Assembly (NCBI RefSeq): GCF_026745355.1
Contig: NC_079204.1
Coordinates: 1,495,501 to 1,559,500 of the forward strand
Length of the DNA stretch: 64,000 bases
From: Beta vulgaris subsp. vulgaris
Lineage: Eukaryota; Streptophyta; Magnoliopsida; Caryophyllales; Amaranthaceae
Direction: 5' to 3'
In this document: positions 33,037 to 44,368 of the stretch, in pieces
Position numbering within the stretch: the stretch's first letter is position 1
How the letters are laid out: each line of letters starts with the position of its first letter
Translations under genes and position numbers: made by a program
The notes under the pieces: generated by a model
Databases searched by the model: none
Seen by the model: the letters and a program-made list of their open reading frames with translations, nothing else
Told to the model about the DNA's origin: nothing

Positions 33037-34782
33037 GAAAAATATTACCCTTGTAAAAAAAAAAATCCACAAGAAAAATATTAACCTTGTAAAAAAAATT
33101 CCACGAGTGGAGGATCTAAAAAATGAAAAAAAGATCTAATAGCACTAAACAACAAAATTTATTCCCAAATCTTGAGAATCTCGCAGTTATCTATCTGTTC
33201 AATCAATCACCTAAACATTGATCCTCATGGCACAAACTCCATAAGACAGTGAGAATCTTACATAAATAGGTCAATGGTTGGACATAAACTAGATAATCAA
33301 ATATGAATCAGAAGTCAAAATAAAGATTATGCCCACCCGTTGACAAGATAAGAATAGAATATAATTTGTCATACAAATTTGAATCTTAGAATTATTAATA
33401 TAATATATGATCAAGTTTCCGCTTTTTACGTTTCACAAGGTTCTTTCTATTTACATTATTCCAAAACAAATAAGTAAAAATAAGATCACGTAATTTCTTT
33501 ATCTAAGAGAAAGATATTTTAAGAATAAAATTGCCAATATGGTGGTATAATTAGGGGTTAAAGAGGCAAAAAGATCTTTACGAACAATTTATTAATTTAT
33601 CTGTTTTTCAAATGATGAAATATTTTTGAATTATACTCTTGTCAAATCATAATGCTAACATCAATAATATTAATTGTCTACTAGTACAGTGTAAATTATA
33701 AAAAATTGATATTTTATAAATAAATATAATACGACAAATTCAATAATACATTATATTTTAATTTTGATGTATATACTAGTCAGAAATTCTTAGTCAAAAT
33801 TTATATATAAATAATACAATAATTAAAATGATACAATATTAAAGAAAATAGAGGAATTAATAGATTTGAGAATAAACTTATGAAATATCCTTAAATAAAA
33901 AGTGGAAGAATTAGAGTGGAGACATACCGTATCCTCTAAGGCTTCGCAAATCTACTTGAATTGCCCGTAACTAAAAGTAGAAGGGTACAATTCCTAGTTT
34001 TGGTAAGATTTGGAATATTTTGAAAAATTTAGTGCCAAGTTTTTCAACTGTCACTATAAAGACATAATCACGTGGGATAACCATGTTAGACAAATTCATA
34101 TTGCAAGCCCATGATAACCTTTTTTCTCATGCTCTTTCTCTTTTTTATTACTTTACATTAGTTGATACAATACTTTAAATTTTAATAACTTTAATTATTC
34201 ATAAATAAAAACTATAAAAAGTTGAGATCATGAATCCATATAGCAAGAATTATATATAAGATTTATCCTTATTATATTTTCTTACGTATAAAACATATAT
34301 AATGATCAAAATGAAAAACTAAAAAGTGAATAGTACAATAGTTATATTGTTACAACTAATATAGAATGGATGGAGTAGATGATTACGGATGCTTCATTAA
34401 TGGATTTATGTGGCAAAAGGTTGACAAAGTATTTGGTAAATAATTTTATAGGTAGTTAGAAAAAAACAGACCTCTTCGACTAATTAAAAGTAAAAGTATG
34501 TTTACAAGCTTTTGATATTGATTTTTGCTTTCATTTTGCAAAACAACCAAAACAAACAATTGTTTATTTTTTTTATCAAACACAATATTATGGATAACCA
34601 ATAATCAAATAGTTATGAAAAAACAGTTAAATAGCCAATATAAACTGCTAGCACAAAAATTTGGTCAAACCAGTCAAGTAATAACTAACAAACAATTTTC
34701 AAACACGCACTATGACTTATTTTAGATAGTTTTTTGGTTGAGATGAAAACATTATCATTAGAGAATGGTTTTCTCATACATA
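33037..34782. other. Intergenic DNA, no gene seen
   Basis: AT-rich. A one-sided Stowaway-like right end (atggatggag then TA) occurs at about 34370-34378. The 66-codon frame at 34525-34725 has low-complexity content and is not supported. Confidence 0.4.
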
Positions 34783-35041
34783 CTTCCTCCGTTTCTTTTT
34801 AAGTGACACATTTGCATAGTATTTACTATTCACAGTTTAAACTTTAATTAGCTTTGGTGATTTTCATTTTAGAAAAAATATAGTCATGTGGGATCTTGTT
34901 AGATTCGTCTGAATGTGAATTTTTTTAATATCAACTTTTTATAATTTTTACTTATTAATAATTGAAGATATTAATGATTAAAATAATGCATTGGCAAACG
35001 TGAAAACAAGAAATGTGTCACTTAAAAAGAATCGGAGGAAG
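34783..35041. mobile_element. Stowaway-type MITE
   Basis: TA-flanked, ends cttcctccgtttctttttaa and ttaaaaagaatcggaggaag, 259 bp. A 38-bp piece of it reappears at 35322-35359. Confidence 0.85.
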
Positions 35042-35253
35042 TATATCTATATCTGGTTTATATAGGATGAAAAATAGTTTTGCTATGAATGAAAATAGAT
35101 CTCTATAGAAAAAAAGAAATAAATAAAGGGAGGAAAACAATTGGATAAAAAAATAGTTCTCCAATAAAAGAAAAAAAAAATCCTTAAAGGAAATAATGCA
35201 ACTATTAGTCTTTTACTCTATATGCTCGTTTGTATAACCGTTTGTCTACAAAA

Positions 35254-35465
35254 GAGCAACTGGTAAAGCGAGGTATTCCTATCTCTCCTTCTTGTTTGGG
35301 CTTGCCCTTTAGCTCACCATTAAAATAATGCATTGGCAAACGTAAAAACAAGAAATGTGCAACTGGTAAAGCGAGTATGTCATCAACATGTTGAATCTTC
35401 TCAAGATATTTTTCTTGAGTGTATTATAGCGCATCAAGTTTGGGCTTGCCCTTTAGCTCACCATT
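35254..35465. repeat. Patchwork duplication containing a MITE fragment
   Basis: Direct repeats gcaactggtaaagcgag (35256-35272 and 35359-35375) and tttgggcttgccctttag... (35294-35321 and 35438-35465) are interleaved with a copy of positions 34980-35017 of the nearby Stowaway MITE, with one mismatch. Confidence 0.75.
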
Positions 35466-35532
35466 CAATCTCAAAATAATTCAATATCTTGTTCAACTCG
35501 GATTATTACACATATCCTATTTTTCATTAGTG

Positions 35533-35772
35533 GTGATGGACAAGATAGCCCGCGTCTTTCAAAGTTCTGCTGGGCCTTATGGAGCATCTAGTTGCATAGG
35601 AACAACAAACTATTCAGGAAAGAAAGTGTATGTCGATCCTTTCAAAGTGTTTCACCAAATAGCCAAATAAGCATCCTCCAACAATGCAAGTGCCTCTACA
35701 TCTAAATCTTTTAATGCTAATAATGCAAGTGCCTCTACGTCTAATCCCAAGAAATATAAAACTGAATGAAGT
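35533..35772 (+). other. Unidentified coding-like fragment
   Basis: A 45-codon stretch (MDKIARVFQSSAGPYGASSC...) is followed by a stop and, in the same frame, a repeated NNASASTS peptide. It has more complex residue use than its surroundings and may be a transposon or gene fragment. I do not recognise it. Confidence 0.2.
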
Positions 35773-35869
35773 ATATGGAAATATTTGATATTACTAACCA
35801 TACATGCATATTTTTCAAAGAACTTTATATAAAATCATAGTAGGTTAGAATGTTTAATAATATAATAAG

Positions 35870-36700
35870 GGAGCGTTTAGTTTGAGGTTTTCAGGAAAGA
35901 TATCTGATTTCCTTACTCGTTTATTAGCTTTATTCAAGCATTCCCTTTACACCTTGGTTACCCCCAAGCTCCTCAACATTGATTCTCTAGCTCTCAAGGG
36001 TTTCACTTACCATTTCTCTATTACGTATACCTTAACCACCATCCCTCTATTCAAGCCACCACCCTCCACTTAAACCGCCACCACCACCATCCACCGTATT
36101 CGTGCCACTACCACTAACCAAAAACCACAATCTGGCCCATCACAACCCTACCCCATCCCCCGCAACCCCCAACTTACCCTCAAAGCAGCACATTTACCCG
36201 CCGAAACTCTCCCCAACCCTCGGAACCACCACCATTACCATTGAAACCCCACCCACTTAATTAACCCACCACCTTTACCCACTAATGCCCCATCCCATCT
36301 GAGAAACAACTACCCCAACCATTGAAACCAACAATTTCACACTCGAAACCACCACATGCACAAGAGAGAGGATAGAGAGCAAGAAAACTCAGGTGTAATC
36401 CTTCGGCTGATCGACCCAGGGGGGGGGGGGTTCAGTGGTTGCGTGGTCGATGCCAATGCCAATGATCTACTACTTCTAGTCGACATTGGTGCCAGCGTAA
36501 GTGAGAAAAAGAGATGGGAGGGGGGGGGGGGGAGAAGGGTTCAACTTTTGTAATCCTTTCTCTTGTCTAATCATAATATTGGTAAATTGGGGGTGGCGTT
36601 GGGGTTGGGGTTGGGGGTTGGGGGTTGGGGCTCCTTTCCTTTCCCAATCTTTAGTTGATTTCTTTACCTTTCTCCTTTTTCAACCAAATTCCCTTAAGTA
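35870..36700. repeat. Strand-asymmetric C-rich then G-rich segment
   Basis: From about 36050 to 36360 the + strand is rich in ccacc/accacc. From about 36410 to 36640 it is G-rich, with a G10 run near 36420 and a G12 run near 36520. The flanks gggagcgtttagttt (35870) and aaccaaattcccttaa (36697) are weakly inverted, so this may be a decayed transposon. The short reading frames here are repeat artefacts. Confidence 0.35.
36601..36630 (+). other. G-quadruplex-type motif
   Basis: Five G-tracts of 4-5 separated by TT only: GGGG TT GGGG TT GGGGG TT GGGGG TT GGGG. This satisfies the usual G4 consensus with very short loops. Confidence 0.75.
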
Positions 36701-36803
36701 GTTTATATTATAAACTATATATATAATTTTGATAATTTATTATTTAAATATACTTGACACACTTCTTTCATTACACTTCTTAATAATGCATATTTTAAAT
36801 ATT

Positions 36804-36815
36804 ATATAATATATA

Positions 36816-36880
<65 letters not shown>
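36804..36880. repeat. (AT)n microsatellite
   Basis: About 75 bases of nearly pure AT dinucleotides with two breaks. Confidence 0.95.
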
Positions 36881-36884
<4 letters not shown>

Positions 36885-36998
36885 TCAAAAGTTGATACTT
36901 TGAAAGTATATGTTGAGGCTAATCAAACAAGATCTCACATGACTATATTTTTCTTTAGGTAGAAATCATCAAATATGGTCAAAAGAGCGTGTTTGTTA

Positions 36999-37215
36999 GG
37001 GCTGGCAATTTGTGTGTTGTGTTCGTGTTTGATTTTGGTGTTGATTTCGGGTTGGCCTCCAAATATACTAAAATTGATATAAAAAGTAGAATAGTTGCGT
37101 AATATGATAGATATAACTAATCAGGTTGAGATCATGTCATTCGTGTTCGTGTCGGGTTCGTGTTTCTCTCAGTAACTTCAGGTCGGGGTTGCGTCGTGTC
37201 AGGGATTGTCAGCCC
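36999..37215. mobile_element. MITE with GGGCTGGCAAT ends
   Basis: gggctggcaat at the left is mirrored by attgtcagccc at the right. The interior has inverted gtgtcgtgtt / ttcgtgtcggg type sequence. Flanks contain TA on both sides. No coding capacity. Confidence 0.6.
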
Positions 37216-37878
37216 TAGTGTTTGTGTGTGTAAATAGTGTGAAACTCATATTATGTCAAGTCAATTGAAAAGTTATAAATAGAAGATTATATATACAACC
37301 CTTAAGGTTGCAAATGAGCATCAAATACATATCTTATAGTAATTGAGGACTTAATAACGTGATCATTAAATGTAATTAATGCTTATTTATTGCTCGATAT
37401 TTTCATTTTTATCTTCTTATATACAGCATTATTATTTTTCTAAGAAAATAATAAAGTATATTATTTACATATATAATAAAATTAACTCTTGTATGACGGG
37501 CCACAAAAAAGTCTCGCTTAGATGTGATATGCTACACAGTAGTGAGTTACTAATGTTGCTTTCAGGAACGTAAATTGGAAAAAGGGTGGAGTGGGCTGAA
37601 GTTGACCTACTTTACTTATTGGCTATGCTGTATTTTGGTTTGGGCCTGGAAATTTTTAGTCAGCACAAAATGATCCTAGGAAGAATTAGACAATTATAGC
37701 AGTACTACTGACTCAGAATTTTGTTCCCAATTTTTAAATCAGATTTAAAATCATTGATATTAATCTCAATTTCAGATAAACCTAAATATCTTGGTTTGAT
37801 AGTGAAATTTATATGAGTATGGTGACGTAAAATATTATAAAAGATTAAAGTAATAAGGAAGAAAAGGAGTATTTACTA

Positions 37879-38130
37879 CTCACTCCATCGCAAAATTTTT
37901 CTTTTTTTTTTCAGTCTCAATAACACTTATCTTTGATTATTAATGTCTTTAATGAGGTATTAATAAAAATTATAAAAAGTAGATATTATAAAATTACATA
38001 TTAAGACAAATTTAAGAAAATTAAACATGAGTATTTTTTTTTCTTTTATATATTAATGAGAACATGTGACCAAAGATTTTAAAACTTAACATGAAAAATG
38101 AAATGAAAACTATATTTTAAGACGGATGAT
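37879..38130. mobile_element. Probable Stowaway-like MITE, weak ends
   Basis: The left end ctcactccatcgcaaaat and the right end attttaagacggatga are imperfect inverted partners near TA. The interior resembles other Stowaway copies. Confidence 0.4.
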
Positions 38131-38361
38131 ACTTAAAGCTACTATGTATTCACAATGTGATTGAGAATTCTAGATCATGTTTTGCTTATGTATCAATTAT
38201 CAATTTATCATAGTTGTCATTCAACTGGATGTACAGTAGACACTAGCTGCGCAACTATCTATTCTAGTGTTCTACCATCTACTTGTCTTTCTCTTCACAA
38301 TAAACTATCATTATTTGTGAAATGATGTTTGAGTCATCAAATTAAAAGTACAATTGATATA

Positions 38362-38604
38362 CTTCGTTCTATTTTAAATGAAATTTAGGTGAAATAATAC
38401 TATTCATTGATCAATTTTGACTCCAATTTATCGACATCATATAAAGAAAATTACATAGTCAAGTGGGATGTTGTTAGATTCGTCTCGATGCATACTATCA
38501 TATTATAACTTTTTTATAATTTTTTACGTATGCACAAATAAAGATATTAATGATTAAAAAACGTGTTGGGAGTAAGCATTTCATTTAAATCATTACGGAA
38601 GAAG
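38362..38604. mobile_element. Stowaway-type MITE
   Basis: TA-flanked, left cttcgttctattttaaatga and right tcatttaaatcattacgga + agaag, 243 bp. The interior matches the copy at 2670-2915. Confidence 0.7.
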
Positions 38605-39526
38605 TATAAACTCCACACAAGTTCAAACTTTTTACATGATCCACAAGGTCAGTTAGCACCGGAATTTAGGATAACTTTAATCACTCAGATTGTATTCATG
38701 ACCTTCAGGGACATTTTCTTAGTCCTTGATATGTTTTTTTTGGTGTAAATAACCAACTAATCACAATGATGTAGACGGAATTTGATCCCAAGTATTGGAT
38801 ACTACCCCCATAATGTTGTAATTAACACGCAAGGAGACAGTACACAGAGAAATAGTTAAAACGATTTTACTTGAATATGAGAAACGAGAAGAGGTGAGAA
38901 TGTGAGTGACTTAACTTAGCCCGAAATTAAGGAGAACATTTTTGTGTGTAGAGAATGATTGAATTAGTATATCTCTAACCACAGAATGAGGGTTTAAATA
39001 GACTAGAGAAGTAAAGGAAAAACGACAATCAAATTTTGTTGGAGAAGATTAAGGAATAACAGTTGCGACAAAAACGACAAGAATTGATTTTCCGTTATAA
39101 ACTGACTGCGAGAATCTCACAAAGGAAATCTCGAAAAACCAGACCAAAAAAATAAAGTAGATCATGAAATAGGCTACAAACCTGCAGCTTGCGCGCGTGT
39201 GTAGTTTATAGTATATAAACAAGGTAATAGCTTTGTTTTGTATTCTTTACATGTGGGACTTAGGTATTTCATGAAAAAACAAACAAAGAAATACTCCACC
39301 AATATTATTAACTTTGAGGCTTTAATTCCAACACACAAGATTTTACCAACTAAGCTAAATAGGTATCCACTCCATGATCTATTGTTATGAGTTATGAGTT
39401 ATGACTATTGTACATACGAATTGAATATACACAACAAGTTCCCATATATGTTATCAAGAGTTATGAGTATGAGTTATGACTTATATATGATCCAACAAAA
39501 TATCACCTATTTGTGTCTATTGTATA

Positions 39527-39843
39527 CTCCTTCCGTTTCCTAAAGATCTTCCCTCTTTCCGTTTAAGGGTGTTTCTAAAAGATCTTCCTTCTTTTGCTTT
39601 ATTCCTTATTTGGCAAAACAAATTTCCCTATTTACCCTCTCATGTTACTATCATATGGTCCACCATTACATTATTAATTCAATTTTACTCCCTTTCTCTG
39701 TCCTACTTTAACCCCTTTTTATTTGTTTATTTATTTAACCCCTTTCTCTCTCCTACTTTACTCACACCATGCCCCACACAACTTGATTTTCCTTGGTATC
39801 TGTAGGAACAGTAAGTGAGAAGATCTTTAGGAAACGGAGGGAG
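39527..39843. mobile_element. Stowaway-type MITE, well preserved ends
   Basis: TA-flanked, ctccttccgtttcctaaaga and tctttaggaaacggagggag, 317 bp, C/T-rich middle. The 78-codon frame in it is not a gene. Confidence 0.85.
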
Positions 39844-39850
39844 TATGTGT

Positions 39851-40082
39851 TGAGATCCTCTAGAGTTTCAAAATAACTCTACACGGTAGAGTTCGTTAAA
39901 TATCAGTCGTTAATCAAAGGCTTGTATTTTCTTTCCCAAAAATCCCCCCTATTCCCCCCCCCCCGAATATCCTGCCCATATCTTTTCCTTTTCCACTAAT
40001 CATGAGCCCTTGATTTCATAATATATGGTCAGGATCCAACTCTACTTTGTAGAGTTTTCATAAAACTCTAGAGGATCCGGAC
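39851..40082. mobile_element. GGATCC-ended MITE, copy 2
   Basis: The left gagatcctctagagttt and the right aaactctagaggatccgg are inverted partners. The next layer, aactctacacggtagagtt / aactctactttgtagagtt, matches the element at 15154-15368. Confidence 0.75.
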
Positions 40083-40775
40083 CCATTTGGGGGTTGAGGG
40101 TGGTAGGGTTCGTTTCAAGACCATTGATGCCAAAGTTACACACGTACCGTACCCTTAAATAGGCAATAAAGCACCAACATGCTAGTTGCTACTTGCTACT
40201 TGCTAATGATAGATTCCCTTACCTTATTGGCTTAGTGTATAGTCGACAATTGGTCATGCGGATCAAGTCCAATTTTATTCCAAATTATGAAAAGTTATGA
40301 TATCTCGTCAATCGATAGTTGTTTGATTACTTGTTTTAGCTTGAAAACCCATATTTAACTTATACGATTGTCTAGAGTGATTACAAGAAGGGTGAGATTA
40401 TTGTAAAAAAAAATGTCCCATTTTAAGCGAATTCATGTGCACAAATTTAAAGATGACTAGTCACACTTTTCTAATCTAAATCTTACTTGTACTAAAAATC
40501 ATGATCAGATTTTTTGTTTTCCTCAAGAGTTCAGACCGAGCCGAATATTTTTTTTTTCATCAATCAGGCTTTTTTCGATTTAAGTTAGATCGACCTAGAC
40601 TTATTCATAAATGACCCCTATTATTACTCCATCTATTACCTAGGGTAAAGTTACAGGACCTCATCAAAAATTAAAGAAAAGAAGATGGGATGGAATGAAT
40701 GAGAATAGTCAATATGGTAAAAGACAAAGTTACAAGCAAGTTGAAGATAAGTAGAACTCTAACTACTATGACTTA

Positions 40776-42106
40776 GGCTATGTTCAGTTCACCTTATTTT
40801 TGCTTATTTCAGATCTAATCAGATCAGATCAGATCAAATCAGATCAGAAAAAATAAGTTCAGATCAGAAAAAATAAGTTCAGATCAGATCAGATCAGATC
40901 AGTTCAGATCATATCAGATCAGATCAGTTCAGATCATATCATGCTTATATTTAAAAACTTATTATTATTAAATATCTTTCACTACATATTAATAAAAATT
41001 ATAATAATTGAATATTAATAAAGTACTCATTGAGACGAATCAAACAAGACCCAACATGACTATATTTTTTCTTATATATTGAGAAAAATCTAAAAGATTA
41101 TCTCTTATTGTGAATAGTGTCAAGATTCTAAGTGAAAAGATAAAAAAATACAAAGGGGTATTATTATTTACTAGTACATTTGTTCAAAAGAATTATTATT
41201 ATTGTTGTTGTTGTACTTATTAATTATTAATATTGGTAATTATTATTAATCTTATTGTTACCATTATAAATGTCATTGTTATTATTATATTAAGTTATTT
41301 TGTTGTTATTAAATAATAGAAAATTAAAAGCCACGTGTTAAGAACATAAGATTGACGCAAAAATAAGAAATATATAAAATATGATATCTCAAATTCATGA
41401 TAACGAAACTACTATGTTCGGATTACATTTCAAAATAAGCTAAGTGTGAGATACAAATTATAAATTTAGATTCGGTATACCTCTTCCTACCGAATTTCAA
41501 ATCTCTCTAGCTATTTGAAGTTGCACGATATTTATTTATTTTTTGCTCAAGTCATAGTTGTTTGTATATCTTGTTCTATTTTATATGGAAAAAAAAGAGT
41601 TCAGTTTGCCGACTTCTCAAGTGTGAAACTTTTTTTTAAGGGAAAGTGTGAAACATTGTATAAGTGCTCTTATAAAATAATGACTTGAGTTATATAATTA
41701 TTTTTAGTAATAATAATAATTATGATTATAATTATTATTGTTGTTCTTATAATAATGATAATAATAATAATTATTATTAATAATAAAATTGTATAAAAGT
41801 TGTAATAGAAATAAAATGATAATAATAGTAACACTATAAAGAATATCTTATAATGTATTGCATAATAATGATTTACAAAGTAATAATATAATAGTAATAA
41901 TATATTTTATAAAAGATAAGATCTTGTTGAAAAAATAAGTTCAGATCAGATCAGATCAAAAAAAATAAGTTCAGATCAGATCAGAAAAAATAAGTTCAGA
42001 TCAGATCAGATCAGAAAAAATAAGTTCAGATCAGATCAGAAAAAATAAGTTCAGATCAGATCAGATAAGTTCAGATCAGAAAATTTCAGGTGAACTGAAC
42101 ATAGCC
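40776..42106. mobile_element. Large Tourist-like (PIF/Harbinger) MITE
   Basis: 18-bp ends GGCTATGTTCAGTTCACC and the exact inverse GGTGAACTGAACATAGCC, flanked by the 3-bp duplication TTA (40773-40775 and 42107-42109). The subterminal zones are built from (cagat)n, 'agatcagatc' and 'aaaataagttcagatc' repeats in both arms. The middle is rich in att/aat triplets. 1331 bp, no transposase. Confidence 0.85.
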
Positions 42107-42109
42107 TTA

Positions 42110-43052
42110 GAGCTAATTAAGCATGTAATCAGGCAAATCAATCCAGCAAAGAATCCTTACCCTTGTTCAAGATTTGGAGAATAAGACATATATCCAAGGA
42201 GCAACATATCAGCCGTAAATGGACGACAAAAGTCTATAAGGTTCACTACGAATTTCACATTGATGTGTATGTGAGTATTTTCAAGTGTGTTTCTTTTTTG
42301 GTACGGTGAGAATTTCCAAGTTTAGATGCACGGTTCTACTTAGTTTCGTTCGCAATCATATATAATATATACACCAATCAAAAAATACCCTTCACCTTTA
42401 ATTTTATATAAGGGTCGTTTTCACTTTTTTAAAGTGTAATTTTAATTTGACGATATGGGCATATAACTTAACTTTTAAACTACATTGATAAGAGTAATAA
42501 AAGGTTTATGACTTTTGAATTTTGCCTTTTTTAAATATCTAGAATATGTTAAAAGAATCACAATATGATAAATTGATAATTATCGAATATTACTACCATA
42601 AACTTTCCGCATGTTTATAAGCAATAATCAATTTTAAGATATGAGGCAAAATAGTTTTTAATGAGCCATTATAACTTACTAGGAATGGCGCTAAACATGT
42701 GAGACATGGGTGACCTACTTACAGTACAACGTCCCTTATATTAGGGCTCCAAACAGTATTTTTATATTAATAAATTATAAATAACTTATTGTATAAATTT
42801 TTTTTCATTGTTGGCTTGAATTCATTTATCATGTATGAACTGTTTTTTGTACTTATTCTATATGATGATAGTATATTAAAATTTTAAGATATATATATTA
42901 GTGTTTTTTTATATGCTAATAGAGAGTTTTTCATTATACAGGCCTCCCTAATCATTGAAACTTCTCTAATTTTTACTATTAAAATTTGACTCTATCATAT
43001 ATGTCAATGTATAATTTTTTTAATATATCCATTAGGGACAATCACAATAGAA
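42110..43052. other. Intergenic DNA, no gene seen
   Basis: AT-rich sequence without recognisable features. Confidence 0.4.
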
Positions 43053-43229
43053 GGAGGCGTTATAGGCGTCTCATAATAAGACGATGCCAAAATGACATCT
43101 CACACAAAAAGGCAAAATTTTTTTGGAACTACGTACTTTGACTTAGCTTTGGGATCAAGATTTTTTTATCTTTTTGTGTGATCGAAATGTCATTCTAACA
43201 TCTCATTATGATACGTCAATACTTTCTCC
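43053..43229. mobile_element. Fold-back MITE, family 1 copy 2
   Basis: ggaggcgttataggcgtctc at the left, and inverted gacgtatcat...tttctcc at the right. Inner blocks tcacacaaaaag and ctttgacttagcttt are shared with 7774-7995. 177 bp. Confidence 0.7.
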
Positions 43230-43712
43230 AATACAAGTAATACTCCTAAGTCTAAAGTCCCATCTATTTAAAGTTGATTAATTTCTTGGAACAATTTAAA
43301 CAGAAATGTCGACGATATTTAGCAATATTCTAGGAAAAAACACATTTTATCTTTCAGTTTGGTGGAGGTGTGATATGATATACTATGTGCTGTTAAGAAA
43401 TAAGAGGAACATATTTTGATGAGACTAGTGAGAAGTACGTGGGCGTATCAGTTGATGATCATGATAGGTGACTATAGGATTCAGCTCGTGGTCATAGTCT
43501 CATAAAGAACCATGGGCGCATGGCGCACCTATGTAGGAGTATTGCCTACCATACTTTTTTAGAAACAAAAAAAAAATGATTTATTAGGCTAAGTAAAGAA
43601 TAAGATATTACCTCTGTTTCACAATAAGCGAAACATTTCCCTTACTTACAATTATTACAATAAGTGCAATCAAGCGGTGAGTGGTTAAAAAAAAGTTCAC
43701 TCTTATTACAAA

Positions 43713-44368
43713 CTAGCATTTTTGGCACGCAATGCGTGCGTGCATAGATTTTAGCATTTATTTGGGCACACATAAATATTGAAAAAGATGATAGCATTCA
43801 CTTATGCTTAATCATAATTTTATGCCCAACATAATGTGGAATAAAAAAAAATGTCATTTTTGAATTGACATGTTTTTACACGTAAAACCGTAGATTTTGA
43901 ACTACTGTGTTTTTTAAAACATAATTATAGTTAACTTAATTAATATGTTTAAAGGGTAGGGCGCTAATAATATTTTATAACTATTATCACTCTCTTACCA
44001 TTCCTTATATGATAGAAATTGTAAACAGTAGGCAATAAGCAATATTTTATGAGTGCATAAGTTTGATATTCAGTAACATAATATGCGGTGAAAATGCAAT
44101 GTTATTATTATTAATATTTAGTAACCATTTTTTGAATTGAAGATTCTCATTTTGTCAATGATCTTGAAACTTTTTAGTGTAAAGCTTTTCAACTAAATTC
44201 ATTTTTTTTACTTGTGTCTTAATTAGGTAATTATTTGTTTTAATATTAGCTTGTTTAATATGGAAATAGCTTCTATCTTCTTTCTTTCCTAATATTTTTT
44301 TTTCTTAAGGATATTTTTGTATTTTGAAAGAGGGACACCATGACTATCTCCTTTACTTATATAATAGA
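43713..44368 (-). mobile_element. Helitron, second subfamily, complete ends
   Basis: On the + strand it starts CTAG after A, with hairpin gcacgc-aat-gcgtgc, and ends ...cctttacttatataataga before T, the reverse complement of TCTATTATATAAG. 656 bp, no coding capacity. The fragment at 25437 has the same 5' end. It lies next to a one-sided Stowaway-like end at 43609 (cctctgtttcacaataag). Confidence 0.75.
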
